Part shown: in pieces, positions 17,466 to 26,165 of the stretch
Numbering within the stretch: the stretch's first letter is position 1
Layout of the letters: each line of letters starts with the position of its first letter
Assembly (NCBI GenBank): GCA_963753575.1
Contig: CAVWCR010000005.1
Location: 310,001-374,000, forward strand
DNA length: 64,000 nucleotides
From: VAZQ01 sp963753575
GTDB taxonomy: Bacteria; Pseudomonadota; Alphaproteobacteria; Rhizobiales; Xanthobacteraceae
Direction: 5' to 3'
Position numbers and translations under genes: made by a program
The notes under the pieces: model-generated
What the model saw: only the letters and a program-made list of their open reading frames with translations
Databases searched by the model: none
What the model was told of the DNA's origin: nothing

Positions 17466-19019
17466 TCAAGATGCCGCCGCTGCCTCGCCAATCGCTCGTG
17501 GCGCCGGTTGCCAGTCTTTGCCGGTCGCGGCCGAGGTCGGAAAGATCAGCGACTTGATCACGACCGGCACGGCGCCCGATGCCGGCAGCATCGTGCCGAT
17601 GTCGATGTAGTCGAAGTCTTTGAGCTCAAGACCGTCGATCGAGACGACGCCGTTCTCGAGCTTCATTTCCTCGTGCAGGTGGATGCCGAGCAGGCCGCCC
17701 ACGTCGCCGTCGCCGGCCAGCACCAGCGGGTGCCCGCGCGCCAGGACGTCGGAAAGCCCGTCGACCGTGCCTTCACACAGCGCATGGAGTCGATGGAACG
17801 TCGCCGAGCCGCGCCAGGGTACGAACACCGCCACCGGCGTGTCGCCCGAGCCGAGATCGAGCCGCTTGAGCACGCCCTTGATCGCCGACGACACCGCGGC
17901 GCTGTCGATCGCGTCGTCGTCGAGCGGAAGGATCGGCGCGATCACCGGGACGTTGCGCAGCGGCAGCGTTTCCATCGGCGACACGTAGATGGTGCTGCCG
18001 CTGACCTGCGTGGTGTACTGCGAGGCGCCGACGACGGTGGCGCGGATGCCCTCGTTCGAGGACTCGATGGTCGGTCCCCAGCCCTCGACGCGGGCGCGGA
18101 TCGCGTTCGCAAGCAGCGTGCCGAGGTCGCCGAACGCGATGGTCTCGCGGCCGTAGATGTATTCCGACACGCCGCCCGAGAAGGTGACCTGATCGATCTT
18201 GCCGCGGAAGGAGAGGGGATCGAGCCGGCACAGCCCCGATCCGCCGACGGTCGGCGAGCCGCCTTGCATCGCCTCGAACAGCCGATCCGTCATCAGCGTC
18301 GCCAGCGCCTGCGCCCGCTCGGATGACAGCGTCGCGCCAAGCTCAAGCGTAAAGCCAAGCTCGGCCGCGAAGCGGCGGCCCGCTTCCTCGATGCGCACGA
18401 TCCGGCGGGCGTCATCAATGCAGACAAGCCGTGCGCCGACGTCGATGGCGGTGAGATCGATCACCTTGCCGTCGGCGCAGACCGCGATTTTCGACGTGCC
18501 GCCGCCGATGTCGATATTCATCACCGTGGTTCTGTCGCGGATCGAGCGCGCGACCGCGCCCGAGCCGTACGCCGCCATCACGGTCTCGAGATTGTCGCCG
18601 GCCGATACCGCGACCATCTTGCCGGCCTCGCGCGCGAACAATTCGCCGATCTTGCGGGCGTTGCTGCGGCGCACGGCGACGCCGGTGAGGATCAGTGCGC
18701 CGGTGTCGATCTCGTCGGGATCGACCTTGGCGTCCTTATATTGGCGCTCGATGAAGGCGCCGAGCTTGGCGGCGTCGATCGCCTCCTCGCCCTCGGTCGA
18801 ATAAGGCGTGAGCAGGATGTCGGATTGATAGAAGGTCTCACGCGTGGTGACCACGTAGCGGCTGTCGAGCCGCTCCAGCACGATGCGCGAGAACACCAGA
18901 TGCGAGGTCGACGAGCCGATGTCGACGCCGACGCTGAGAACGACGATCTCGTCCTCGTCGACCAGCGAGCGGCCGGTCGAGGAGAAGAATACGCGTCCGC
19001 CTTCGGCTTCGTCAGTCAT
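17466..19019 (-). CDS. EutA-family ethanolamine ammonia-lyase reactivase-like protein
   Basis: This 517-residue protein resembles EutA, the ATP-dependent factor that frees damaged cobalamin from ethanolamine ammonia-lyase. It shows the actin-like ATPase blocks SVGVDIGSSTSHLVFSRI near residue 30, TGVAVRRSNARKI, VSAGDNLETVMAAYGSGA, VMNIDIGGGTSKIAV and FSGGVSEYIYG. The ATG at 19019 has AGGA upstream. No eutB or eutC gene is in the window; the neighbours are HyuA/HyuB and a bicupin, so its client may not be ethanolamine ammonia-lyase. It is on the same strand as HyuAB and plausibly co-transcribed. Confidence 0.85.
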   Translation of the reverse strand: MTDEAEGGRVFFSSTGRSLVDEDEIVVLSVGVDIGSSTSHLVFSRIVLERLDSRYVVTTRETFYQSDILLTPYSTEGEEAIDAAKLGAFIERQYKDAKVDPDEIDTGALILTGVAVRRSNARKIGELFAREAGKMVAVSAGDNLETVMAAYGSGAVARSIRDRTTVMNIDIGGGTSKIAVCADGKVIDLTAIDVGARLVCIDDARRIVRIEEAGRRFAAELGFTLELGATLSSERAQALATLMTDRLFEAMQGGSPTVGGSGLCRLDPLSFRGKIDQVTFSGGVSEYIYGRETIAFGDLGTLLANAIRARVEGWGPTIESSNEGIRATVVGASQYTTQVSGSTIYVSPMETLPLRNVPVIAPILPLDDDAIDSAAVSSAIKGVLKRLDLGSGDTPVAVFVPWRGSATFHRLHALCEGTVDGLSDVLARGHPLVLAGDGDVGGLLGIHLHEEMKLENGVVSIDGLELKDFDYIDIGTMLPASGAVPVVIKSLIFPTSAATGKDWQPAPRAIGEAAAAS

Positions 19020-19041
19020 GTCCGGTCCTAACCACATACGT

Positions 19042-19066
19042 CATGCCCGGCACGAGGCCGGGCATG
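19042..19066. repeat. 25-bp palindrome
   Basis: CATGCCCGGC/GCCGGGCATG arms around a five-base centre, directly before repeat R2 copy 1. It resembles the ends of the R3-type elements at 17343 and 58703 and may be a shortened relative or a hairpin at the operon junction. Confidence 0.6.
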
Positions 19067-19080
19067 AAAGCTGATAGCCC

Positions 19081-19246
19081 GTAGGGTGGGCAAAGGCGGC
19101 CGCAATGCCTTTCGACATAGCAAAGCCAATCGTGCGCCGTGCCCACCATCAGCATCGACGCGAGCCGCGCGCTCCACGGTGGGCGCGGCGTACGAGAGTC
19201 TCTCATTCGTGTTGACGATTGTGTCAGCGCCTTTGCCCACCCTACG
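19081..19246. repeat. palindromic repeat R2, copy 1
   Basis: Perfect 18-bp ends GTAGGGTGGGCAAAGGCG and CGCCTTTGCCCACCCTAC enclose an inner imperfect inverted repeat (GTGCGCCGTGCCCACC ... GGTGGGCGCGGCGTAC). A second copy of the same length lies at 22893. It has no transposase and looks like a small non-autonomous palindromic element. It fills the gap between the EutA-like and bicupin genes. Confidence 0.88.
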
Positions 19247-19258
19247 ATCTCGGTCTGA

Positions 19259-20479
19259 TCAGGCGCCCACGAACTTCGGCACCACCGTGCCCTTCTTGTA
19301 GAAGTCGGCCTCCATCCGGTTCACCGCGCCTTCCGCTCTGAGCTTTTCGGCGAATTCGTCGCGCAGATACGGATCCTCCATGTAGTAGGGGATGGCGGTG
19401 CCGCCTTCCGGGATGTCCATGGCGGTGTAGTCGGTGTGCCTCTCGCCGGGCGGGCCGGGCTCGCGGCCAGGATTGTGGGGACCGAACCAAGCGGTCAGCC
19501 GGAAGCCCTCCTTCGAGGCGTTGAAGTGCTGGTGATACCAGCGGGCGCCGCCAGGAGCGGCTGACACCATGCCGAACTGGGAATAGTCCACCCGTTTGAC
19601 CTCGTCGGCCTTGCCGTCCTTCCAGGGCGTCACGCCGTTCCGCTCGGGCCAAGTATAAGTGTAGCCGTTGCCTTTCAGGCAGATCAGCACGGCCGCCGAC
19701 GTGTGGGCGTGCGCCTTGGAATAGCGGCCGACCTCGTGCTGACCGATCCACAGGTAGAACGTATTGCCGGTCATGAACGGCTCGACCCGGCGCCATCCGA
19801 CCGAGCGGCGATTGTCGAGCGGCAGGTCGCAATTGATGACGTCCGGCACAAAGTTGGTGCGCCGCATGGCAAGCCCGCGCACCGGATCAGGCTCGATGTC
19901 GTCCTTGTACTTGTAGAAGTCGTCGGCGCCCGAGAAGCGGTCCTTGAACTGGTAGGGCGCATTGAAGACGAAATCGGTGTTGTTGATGAGGTTCATCAGG
20001 TTGGGCGCCGTCGTGCCCGCAATCAGCACCGCAGGCGAGGAGCTGGCATTGACGAGCCGGTGCGAGGCGTTCACTGGGATAGAGAACAGCGAGCCCTTCT
20101 GCCATTCGAACACGTGCTTCTTGCTGTCGTTGTCGAGCCACACCTCAGTCGTGCCGCGGCCCTCGGCGACCAGATAGACTTCCTCGTAGATGTGCTTCTC
20201 AGGGTTGAGCGCGCCGGCGCCCGGAATTTCGACGACGTAGCAGCCCCATTTCCCTTCGGTGCCGTAGAGCTGGATATAGGTGCCCTTGCCGCCGAGACGC
20301 TTCCAGGGCTTCATCGGCAGGTCGAGAACGGTCTTTAGTCCGACGTCGCGGAAAACCGGGATTCCGTCGGACTCCATGAACAGGTCGTAGGGCGTCTTGG
20401 GACGGCCGAATTTGCCGACGCCGGCCCGGTCGATGCCGGTCGGCTCGTGCCAGTGGGTTTTATCGCCTACTTCATGCAT
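19259..20479 (-). CDS. bicupin domain protein
   Basis: This 406-residue protein has two cupin barrels. The first is near residues 80-160 (KHIYEEVYLVAEGRGTTEVW, then GSLFSIPVNASHRLVN) and the second near 250-350 (GRYSKAHAHTSAAVLICLKG, then RWYHQHFNASKEG). The second keeps an HAH pair and a later HQHFN that could bind a metal; the first has lost most ligands. The architecture resembles gentisate dioxygenase-like or oxalate decarboxylase-like bicupins, but I do not recognise the reaction. It is the first gene of the minus-strand group and is divergent from the LysR gene, which probably controls it. Confidence 0.8.
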   Translation of the reverse strand: MHEVGDKTHWHEPTGIDRAGVGKFGRPKTPYDLFMESDGIPVFRDVGLKTVLDLPMKPWKRLGGKGTYIQLYGTEGKWGCYVVEIPGAGALNPEKHIYEEVYLVAEGRGTTEVWLDNDSKKHVFEWQKGSLFSIPVNASHRLVNASSSPAVLIAGTTAPNLMNLINNTDFVFNAPYQFKDRFSGADDFYKYKDDIEPDPVRGLAMRRTNFVPDVINCDLPLDNRRSVGWRRVEPFMTGNTFYLWIGQHEVGRYSKAHAHTSAAVLICLKGNGYTYTWPERNGVTPWKDGKADEVKRVDYSQFGMVSAAPGGARWYHQHFNASKEGFRLTAWFGPHNPGREPGPPGERHTDYTAMDIPEGGTAIPYYMEDPYLRDEFAEKLRAEGAVNRMEADFYKKGTVVPKFVGA

Positions 20480-20640
20480 GACGGACTCTTTCCTCCTGCG
20501 GCCGGTGCGATCTGGGAATGGCCGCGGTTATAGGCCCGCGGTCTCGATATGCCAATGGCGTGCGAGGTCGCTGGCGGTGGTCGGACCAAGACCGGGACCC
20601 TGTCCCAGAGGGGTCAGACATCTGCTTTTTAGGACCGCCG

Positions 20641-20696
20641 AATTCATGTTGTCCAATACCCTTTTCTGCTAGATTCATACCAAGAACACATGAATT
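20641..20696. promoter_or_regulatory. candidate LysR operator in divergent intergenic region
   Basis: Between the bicupin start (20479) and the LysR start (20711) lies ATTCAT-N11-ATGAAT (20673-20695), close to the T-N11-A form bound by LysR proteins. The outer pair AATTCATG (20641-20648) and CATGAATT (20689-20696) is also exactly complementary. Position and symmetry suggest autoregulation plus control of the divergent bicupin operon. This is an inference. Confidence 0.45.
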
Positions 20697-20710
20697 ACTC
20701 AGGGGCCTTC

Positions 20711-21604
20711 ATGAGCAAGATTGAATGGAACCTGCTTGAATCCTTCCGCATCGCCGGGCGGCTCCAGCACGTCACCCGCGCCGCGGAACAGCTCGGAACC
20801 AGCCAGCCGGCCTTGAGCCGGGCGCTGGCGCGCCTGCAGTCCGACCTGGGTGTTCCGCTGTTCGAGCGGGCCGGTCGCTCGCTGCGCCTGACCCGTTACG
20901 GCGAGCTGTTTCTGGCGCGGGTCGAGCGCGCGCACGGCGAGGTCGAGGAAGGTCGACGCGAGCTTGCCGATCTGACCGAGCCCGATCGTGGCGCGGTCGC
21001 GCTCGGCTTCCTGCGCACGCTGGGAGCCAAGTACATCCCCGAGCTGGTGCGCCGTTTCAACGTGGCCCATCCGCGCGTGCGCCTCAATTTCGTACAGAAC
21101 AACAGCGCGGCGATCGAGGAGCAGCTCGAGCGCGGCGCTCTTGATCTGGTGTTCGTCGCGGTGCCGCCAGGCCGTCTCGGGCTGGAATGGGTCCGCGTCT
21201 TCGACCAGGAGTTCGTGCTCATCGTTCCGCGCGCGCACGCGCTGGCGCGGCGGCGACAGGTTCGATTGCGTCAGGTCGCCGGCGAGCCGTTTGTCCTGTT
21301 CAAGGAGGGGCACGCCATCCGGCGCATGACCGACGACCTCTGCCGGGCTGCTGGCTTTGTGCCGTCCTCGCGTTTCGAGGGCGACAATTCCAGCAGCCTG
21401 CCCGGCTTCGTGGCCGCCGGCTTCGGCGTTGCCATCGTGCCGCCGGAGAGCGCTCGCTCGGCCGACGTCGTGAGCCTGCGCATCACCGAGCCGGCGGCGC
21501 GCCGCCCCATCGGCATCGCCTGGATGAAGGGCCGCTATCTGCCGGCCGGCGCAGGGTTGTTTCGTGATTTTGCGACGGCGGCAAAGCCGCCGGCCGCACG
21601 TTGA
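20711..21604 (+). CDS. LysR-family transcriptional regulator
   Basis: This 297-residue regulator has an N-terminal winged helix-turn-helix (HVTRAAEQLGTSQPALSRALARLQ, in which the SQPALSR recognition segment is typical). A periplasmic-binding-protein-like effector domain covers about residues 90-290 (ALGFLRTLGAKYIPELV). I chose the ATG at 20711, which has AGGGG upstream, over the ATG at 20690 inside the candidate operator. It is divergent from the bicupin/EutA/HyuAB group and lies upstream of livJ, so either could be its target. The effector is unknown. Confidence 0.93.
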   Translation: MSKIEWNLLESFRIAGRLQHVTRAAEQLGTSQPALSRALARLQSDLGVPLFERAGRSLRLTRYGELFLARVERAHGEVEEGRRELADLTEPDRGAVALGFLRTLGAKYIPELVRRFNVAHPRVRLNFVQNNSAAIEEQLERGALDLVFVAVPPGRLGLEWVRVFDQEFVLIVPRAHALARRRQVRLRQVAGEPFVLFKEGHAIRRMTDDLCRAAGFVPSSRFEGDNSSSLPGFVAAGFGVAIVPPESARSADVVSLRITEPAARRPIGIAWMKGRYLPAGAGLFRDFATAAKPPAAR

Positions 21605-21702
21605 CGCTTTACCATTGGGGTGCGGCGGTAGAGGGGCTTTTGGCCGTTTGTCCAATCCACTAGGATTGCGGCAGCGTCAATCGCGTTTCAGGAGGCATCG
21701 TC

Positions 21703-22878
21703 ATGAAGAGCGTCCTTCTCGCCACCGGCGCGCTTGCCTTGCTCGCGTCCGGCCCGGCCGCGGCTCAGCAAAACGCCGTGAAAATCGGCTTCGTCAGCAC
21801 CTTCAGCGGCCCGACCGCCGTCATCGGCAACGACATGCGCAACGCCTTCGAACTCGCGCTCGACCATCTCGGCCGCAAGATGGGCGGGCTGCCGGTCGAG
21901 GTCATCTATGAGGATGACCAGCAGAAGCCCGAAATTGGCGTGCAGAAGACCCGCAAGCTCGTCGAATCCGACAAGGTCAATTTCATCGCCGGCTACATCT
22001 GGTCGAACGTGCTGCTCGCTTCCCTCAAACCGGCCGTCGACTCGCAGACGTTCCTGATCAGCGCCAACGCGGGCCCCTCGCAGATTGCCGGCAACCTCTG
22101 CTCGCCGTTCTTCTTCTCGACCTCCTGGCAGAACGACCAGACGCCGCAGGCGATGGGCGAATACATGAACCAGAAGGGCGTGAAGTCCGTGTTCCTGATT
22201 GGGCCGAACTATGCGGCCGGCAAGGACATGCTCACCGGCGTGCGCGCCACCTTCAAGGGCAAGGTGGTTGGCGAAGAGCTCACCAAGTGGCCCGGACAGC
22301 TCGACTTCTCGACCGAGTTGTCGAAGGCGCGCGCCGCCAAGCCCGAGGCGGTGTTCGTGTTCTATCCGGGGGCTGCCGGCGTGCAGTTCCTGACCCAGTA
22401 TGCGCAGGCTGGCCTCAAGGGCCAGATCCCGCTCTACACCGCCTTCACGGTCGACGCGATCACGCTGCCGCTGCAGAAGGACCTGGCGCTCGGGGTGCCG
22501 GGTGCCCAGGAGTGGGTCAACGATCTGCCGAACGACGCCAACAAGAAGTTCGTCGCCGATTTCCGCGCCAAGCATAAGCACTATCCGTCGTTCTACGGCG
22601 CGCAGTCCTACGATGCGGCGAACCTGATCAACAGCGCGGTGGTGGCGGTCAAGGGCGATCTCAGCAAGAAGGATGCGATGCGCGCCGAGATGCGCAAGGC
22701 CGACTACAAGTCCGTGCGTGGCCCCTACAAATACGGCAACAACCATTTCCCGATTCAGAATTTCTATCTGCAGGACGTGGTGAAGGACGCCGACGGCACC
22801 CTGACGCTTAAGACCGTTGCGACGATTGTCAAAGACAGCCAGGACAAGTTCCACGACCGTTGCCCGATGAAGTGGTGA
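21703..22878 (+). CDS. LivJ-type ABC transporter substrate-binding protein
   Basis: This 391-residue periplasmic binding protein of the branched-chain amino acid/aromatic-acid class has signal peptide LALLASGPAAAQ and mature start VKIGFVSTFSGPTAVIG. Family blocks are ELALDHLGRKMGGLPVEVIY, FIAGYIWSNVLLAS and SYDAANLINSAVVAV. A strong AGGAGG lies upstream. It heads the liv cluster but is separated from the permease genes by repeat R2. In soil alphaproteobacteria such proteins often bind aromatic acids rather than leucine. Its final CPMKW includes a second Cys that could pair with the earlier NLCSPFF Cys. Confidence 0.92.
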   Translation: MKSVLLATGALALLASGPAAAQQNAVKIGFVSTFSGPTAVIGNDMRNAFELALDHLGRKMGGLPVEVIYEDDQQKPEIGVQKTRKLVESDKVNFIAGYIWSNVLLASLKPAVDSQTFLISANAGPSQIAGNLCSPFFFSTSWQNDQTPQAMGEYMNQKGVKSVFLIGPNYAAGKDMLTGVRATFKGKVVGEELTKWPGQLDFSTELSKARAAKPEAVFVFYPGAAGVQFLTQYAQAGLKGQIPLYTAFTVDAITLPLQKDLALGVPGAQEWVNDLPNDANKKFVADFRAKHKHYPSFYGAQSYDAANLINSAVVAVKGDLSKKDAMRAEMRKADYKSVRGPYKYGNNHFPIQNFYLQDVVKDADGTLTLKTVATIVKDSQDKFHDRCPMKW

Positions 22879-22892
22879 GGCGTGCGATCCTT

Positions 22893-23057
22893 GTAGGGTG
22901 GGCAAAGGCGCTGGCACTGCTTTTTCGACGAGCGAGGACCTGTCATGCGCCGTGCCCATCAACGGAGTCGATGCGAACTGCGCGGTCCATGGTGGGCACG
23001 GCGCACGAGAGTCCTTGCCGTTGACAATTGTCGTGCACGCGCCTTTGCCCACCCTAC
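22893..23057. repeat. palindromic repeat R2, copy 2
   Basis: It has the same perfect 18-bp ends as the copy at 19081, and the same inner arms (TGCGCCGTGCCCATC ... CCATGGTGGGCACGGCGCA). At 165 bases it is almost the same length. It is inserted between livJ and livH, where it could act as an mRNA stabiliser or attenuator that gives more binding protein than permease. Confidence 0.88.
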
Positions 23058-23087
23058 AAGCTGATTGCTGGGCCTAGTTGAAGCGAC

Positions 23088-24005
23088 ATGCTGCTCTTCC
23101 TCGAACAGTGCCTGAACGGTCTGCAGTTCGGGCTGCTGCTGTTTCTGCTTGCGGCCGGCCTCACGCTCGTGTTCGGCATCATGGATCTCGTGAACCTCGC
23201 GCACGGCTCGCTCTACATGGTCGGCGCCTATTTCGCCGCGACCTTTGCGTCCCTGACCGGAAGCTTCGTCGTCGGTGCGGTGCTGGCGCTCGGCGCCACG
23301 GTGCTTGTGGGCATGGCGGTCGAGGTCGTGGCATTGCGCAGGCTTTACGGTCGCGACCACCTCGATCACGTGCTCGGCACCTTCGGGCTGATCCTGTTCT
23401 TCAACGAGCTGGTGCGGATGATCTGGGGGCCGGCCGGATTGTCGCTGCGGCTGCCGGACTGGCTCAATACATCGGTGCGCGTGCTTCCCGGCCTCGATTA
23501 TCCCACCTACCGCATCGCCATCATTGCCACGGCGCTGGTGGTGGCGCTGTTCCTTTATGTCCTGGTGATGCGGACGCGGATCGGGATGCTGATCCGGGCA
23601 GGCGCCTCCAATCGCGAGATGACGGGCGCGCTCGGCGTCAACATCAATCTGCTCTACACGCTGGTGTTCGGGCTCGGCGCGGCGCTCGCCGCGCTTGCCG
23701 GCCTGATGCAGGCGCCGATCCAGACCGTGCAGATCGGCATGGGCGAGAACATTCTCATCCTCGCCTTCGTGGTGATCATCATCGGCGGTATCGGCTCGAT
23801 CCGCGGCGCCTTCATCGCAGCGATCATGGTCGGGCTCATTGATACGATCGGCCGCGCGTTTCTGCCCGACCTCCTGCGGCTTATGCTGAGCTCGCGCAGC
23901 GCTTCCACGGTGGCGCCGGCGCTGTCATCGATGCTGATCTATCTCCTGATGGCGACCGTGCTGGTGGTGCGCCCGGCGGGCCTGTTTCCGGTAGCGGGCA
24001 AATGA
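23088..24005 (+). CDS. LivH-type ABC transporter permease
   Basis: This 305-residue inner-membrane permease of the branched-chain amino acid transporter family has about eight hydrophobic segments. Family landmarks are LTLVFGIMDLVNLAHGSLYM near the N-terminus and RAGASNREMTGALGVNI in the cytoplasmic coupling loop. The stop overlaps the next start in ATGA, which shows translational coupling with livM. No clear Shine-Dalgarno precedes its own ATG. Confidence 0.92.
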   Translation: MLLFLEQCLNGLQFGLLLFLLAAGLTLVFGIMDLVNLAHGSLYMVGAYFAATFASLTGSFVVGAVLALGATVLVGMAVEVVALRRLYGRDHLDHVLGTFGLILFFNELVRMIWGPAGLSLRLPDWLNTSVRVLPGLDYPTYRIAIIATALVVALFLYVLVMRTRIGMLIRAGASNREMTGALGVNINLLYTLVFGLGAALAALAGLMQAPIQTVQIGMGENILILAFVVIIIGGIGSIRGAFIAAIMVGLIDTIGRAFLPDLLRLMLSSRSASTVAPALSSMLIYLLMATVLVVRPAGLFPVAGK

Positions 24006-25000
24006 CGGCCTGGCTCACGCCCCGTAACCTGGTGGTCGCCGGGCTTCTCATCTTTCTCGCGCTCATCCCGCTCTATGTCGTGCTGACCGGCAACGCGTTC
24101 CTGATGACGCTGTTCACCCGCATCATCATCCTGGCGATTGCGGCGACGAGCCTCAATCTGATCCTCGGCTATGGCGGCATGGTCAGTTTCGGGCACGCGG
24201 TCTACCTCGGCGTCGGCGGCTACGCGGTCGGCATCCTGGCCTTTGAGGGCGTGGCGTCCGGCTTCGTGCAGTGGCCGGTCGCGATCGGCGTCTCGGCGTT
24301 GCTCGCGCTCATCATCGGCGCGCTGTCGCTGCGCACGCGCGGCGTCTATTTCATCATGATCACGCTCGCCTTTGCGCAGCTCGTCTACTATCTCGGGGTC
24401 GGGCTTGATCGTTACGGGGCCGACGACGGCCTCACGATCTATAGCCGCAGCCAGTTTGCTGGCTTGATCAGTCTCTCCAACCGCTACGTGTTCTACTATC
24501 TCTGTCTGCTGCTGCTGATCGGCACGATCTATCTGGTCTGGCGGCTCACCAATTCGCGCTTCGGCCTGGCGGTGCAGGGCGCGCGCTCGAACGACCGGCG
24601 CATGCAGGCGATCGGCTTCCCGACCTATCGCTATCGGCTGACATGTTTTGTCATGGCGGGCGCGATCTGCGGTCTGGCCGGGGCGCTGCTTGCCAACCAC
24701 ACCGGATTCATCAGTCCGGCCACCATGCACTGGACCCGTTCGGGCGATCTCATCGTGATGGTCGTGCTCGGCGGCATGGCTTCGTCGTTCGGGCCGCTGA
24801 TCGGCGCGGTGACGCTGCTGGTGCTGGAGGAACTGCTGCCACTGCTCATTCGCGTCGGCGCCGGCGGGCTGATGGATCACGACACGGCCGTGAAGGTCGC
24901 CGAGTATTGGCAGATCGTGCTGGGCCCGATGTTCCTCCTGGTGGTGCTGTTCGCGCGCGGCGGCATCAACGGCCTCCTGGAGGGCAGGCGCCGTGGCTGA
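24002..25000 (+). CDS. LivM-type ABC transporter permease
   Basis: This 332-residue second permease of the liv importer carries the LivM marks SLNLILGYGGMVSFGHAVYLG and ARSNDRRMQAIGFPTYRYR (coupling loop) and MTLAFAQLVYY-like helices. It overlaps livH by four bases and livG by eight, consistent with one tightly coupled transcript. Confidence 0.92.
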   Translation: MTAWLTPRNLVVAGLLIFLALIPLYVVLTGNAFLMTLFTRIIILAIAATSLNLILGYGGMVSFGHAVYLGVGGYAVGILAFEGVASGFVQWPVAIGVSALLALIIGALSLRTRGVYFIMITLAFAQLVYYLGVGLDRYGADDGLTIYSRSQFAGLISLSNRYVFYYLCLLLLIGTIYLVWRLTNSRFGLAVQGARSNDRRMQAIGFPTYRYRLTCFVMAGAICGLAGALLANHTGFISPATMHWTRSGDLIVMVVLGGMASSFGPLIGAVTLLVLEELLPLLIRVGAGGLMDHDTAVKVAEYWQIVLGPMFLLVVLFARGGINGLLEGRRRG

Positions 25001-25772
25001 AGCGCTGCTCGAGATCGATAAGCTCACCAAGCGCTTCGGCGGCGTGGTCCCCTCCGACGGCATCACGCTGGCGATACCGCAAGGCGAGCTTCACGCCATC
25101 ATCGGGCCGAACGGCGCCGGCAAAAGCACTTTGATCGGTCAGCTCACCGGCGAGATCGCGCCGGATGCCGGGCGAATTCGCTTCGCCTCGCGCGACATCA
25201 CGGCGCTTCCGGTGCATCGGCGCAGCACGCTTGGCCTCGCCCGTTCGTTCCAGATCACGTCTTTATTTCTTGATTTCACCGCGCTCGACAACGTGGCGCT
25301 CGCGGTGCAGGCGCACGCCGGCCATTCGTTCAGGTTCTGGCGCAATGCGCGCCATGAAACGGAGCTGCGCGAGCCGGCCCGGGTGGTCCTGGCGCAGGTC
25401 GGCCTCGCTGACCGTGCCGACGAAGTGGTCGCCAATCTCAGCCATGGCGAGCATCGCCAGCTCGAGATCGCGATGGCGCTCGCCACGCGGCCGCGCATGC
25501 TGCTGCTCGATGAGCCGATGGCCGGCATGGGGCCCGATGAATCGGCACGCATGGTGGAGACGCTCAAGGGGCTCAAACGCAAGCTCACCATCCTCCTCAT
25601 CGAGCACGACATGGAAGCAGTCTTCGCGCTCGCCGACCGCATCACCGTGCTGGTCTATGGCCGCGTCATCGCGTGCGATAGGCCCGACGCGATCCGGGCC
25701 AACGAGGAGGTCCGCGAAGCTTATCTCGGCGCATCAGATGAGCCGACAAGCGGGCAGGGCACTCATGGCTGA
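24993..25772 (+). CDS. LivG-type ABC transporter ATP-binding protein
   Basis: This 259-residue ATPase has Walker A GPNGAGKSTLIGQ, signature LSHGEHRQLEIAMALA, Walker B MLLLDEPMAGMGPDE and switch LLIEHDMEAV, all characteristic of LivG. It starts with GTG, with AGGGCAGG upstream, inside the end of livM. In intact systems livF begins at or just after the livG stop. Here the stop is followed by a repeat fragment and about 2 kb of unrelated DNA before livF. Confidence 0.93.
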   Translation: MAEALLEIDKLTKRFGGVVPSDGITLAIPQGELHAIIGPNGAGKSTLIGQLTGEIAPDAGRIRFASRDITALPVHRRSTLGLARSFQITSLFLDFTALDNVALAVQAHAGHSFRFWRNARHETELREPARVVLAQVGLADRADEVVANLSHGEHRQLEIAMALATRPRMLLLDEPMAGMGPDESARMVETLKGLKRKLTILLIEHDMEAVFALADRITVLVYGRVIACDRPDAIRANEEVREAYLGASDEPTSGQGTHG

Positions 25773-25850
25773 TGCCGTAGATTTGAAGTTCATGTCATTG
25801 TTGCGGCAAGCTCTCATGGGAACTTCAAATCTCAGAGCGGTACCAGCACC
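25771..25850. repeat. R1 module A, single copy
   Basis: GATGCCGTAGATTTGAAGTT...and...AACTTCAAATCTCAGAGCGG form a diverged copy of the first palindrome of repeat R1. It begins within the livG stop codon. The expected module B is absent next to it; half of a module B lies instead at 27040 after the hydrolase gene. A small hairpin (GGAACC/GGTTCC) follows at 25854-25870. Confidence 0.75.
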
Positions 25851-26165
25851 TCGGGAACCTGCCGGGTTCCGCAACAATGTTTCGAAGGTGAACGATATTT
25901 TTTGATGCCTATTGTGCTGCGCGTCTGGAGTGCCCACTTCGGTTACAATGGGCGAGTTATTGCTTGTCCATGATCCACACAAAAAAGGCGACCTACCGAA
26001 ATCCCGCAGCTTGCGCTTAAGCTCTGGTGCGTCGGTAGGCACGATTTTTTGCACTAGAAATCGGCATCGATCGCAAGTGCCTTCGGGCCCAAGCGCTCCG
26101 CGCGTTTTGAGCGCGGATACCAGACGCACAGGCGCCTTGGATTCACAACCGCAACAAAGGGATAC
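25851..26165. other. non-coding leader upstream of hydrolase
   Basis: About 315 bases between repeat module A and the hydrolase gene. Composition is distinctly lower in GC than the liv genes (for example GAACGATATTTTTTGATGCC near 25889). I see no convincing gene; a short plus-strand frame at 25912 has no family features. The stretch probably carries the hydrolase promoter, and it may have arrived with that gene. Confidence 0.45.

Noticed and set aside
19081..23057. Composite transposon bounded by R2 copies
   Set aside because: No transposase lies between the copies, the genes inside are typical of the chromosome, and no target duplication is visible by eye.
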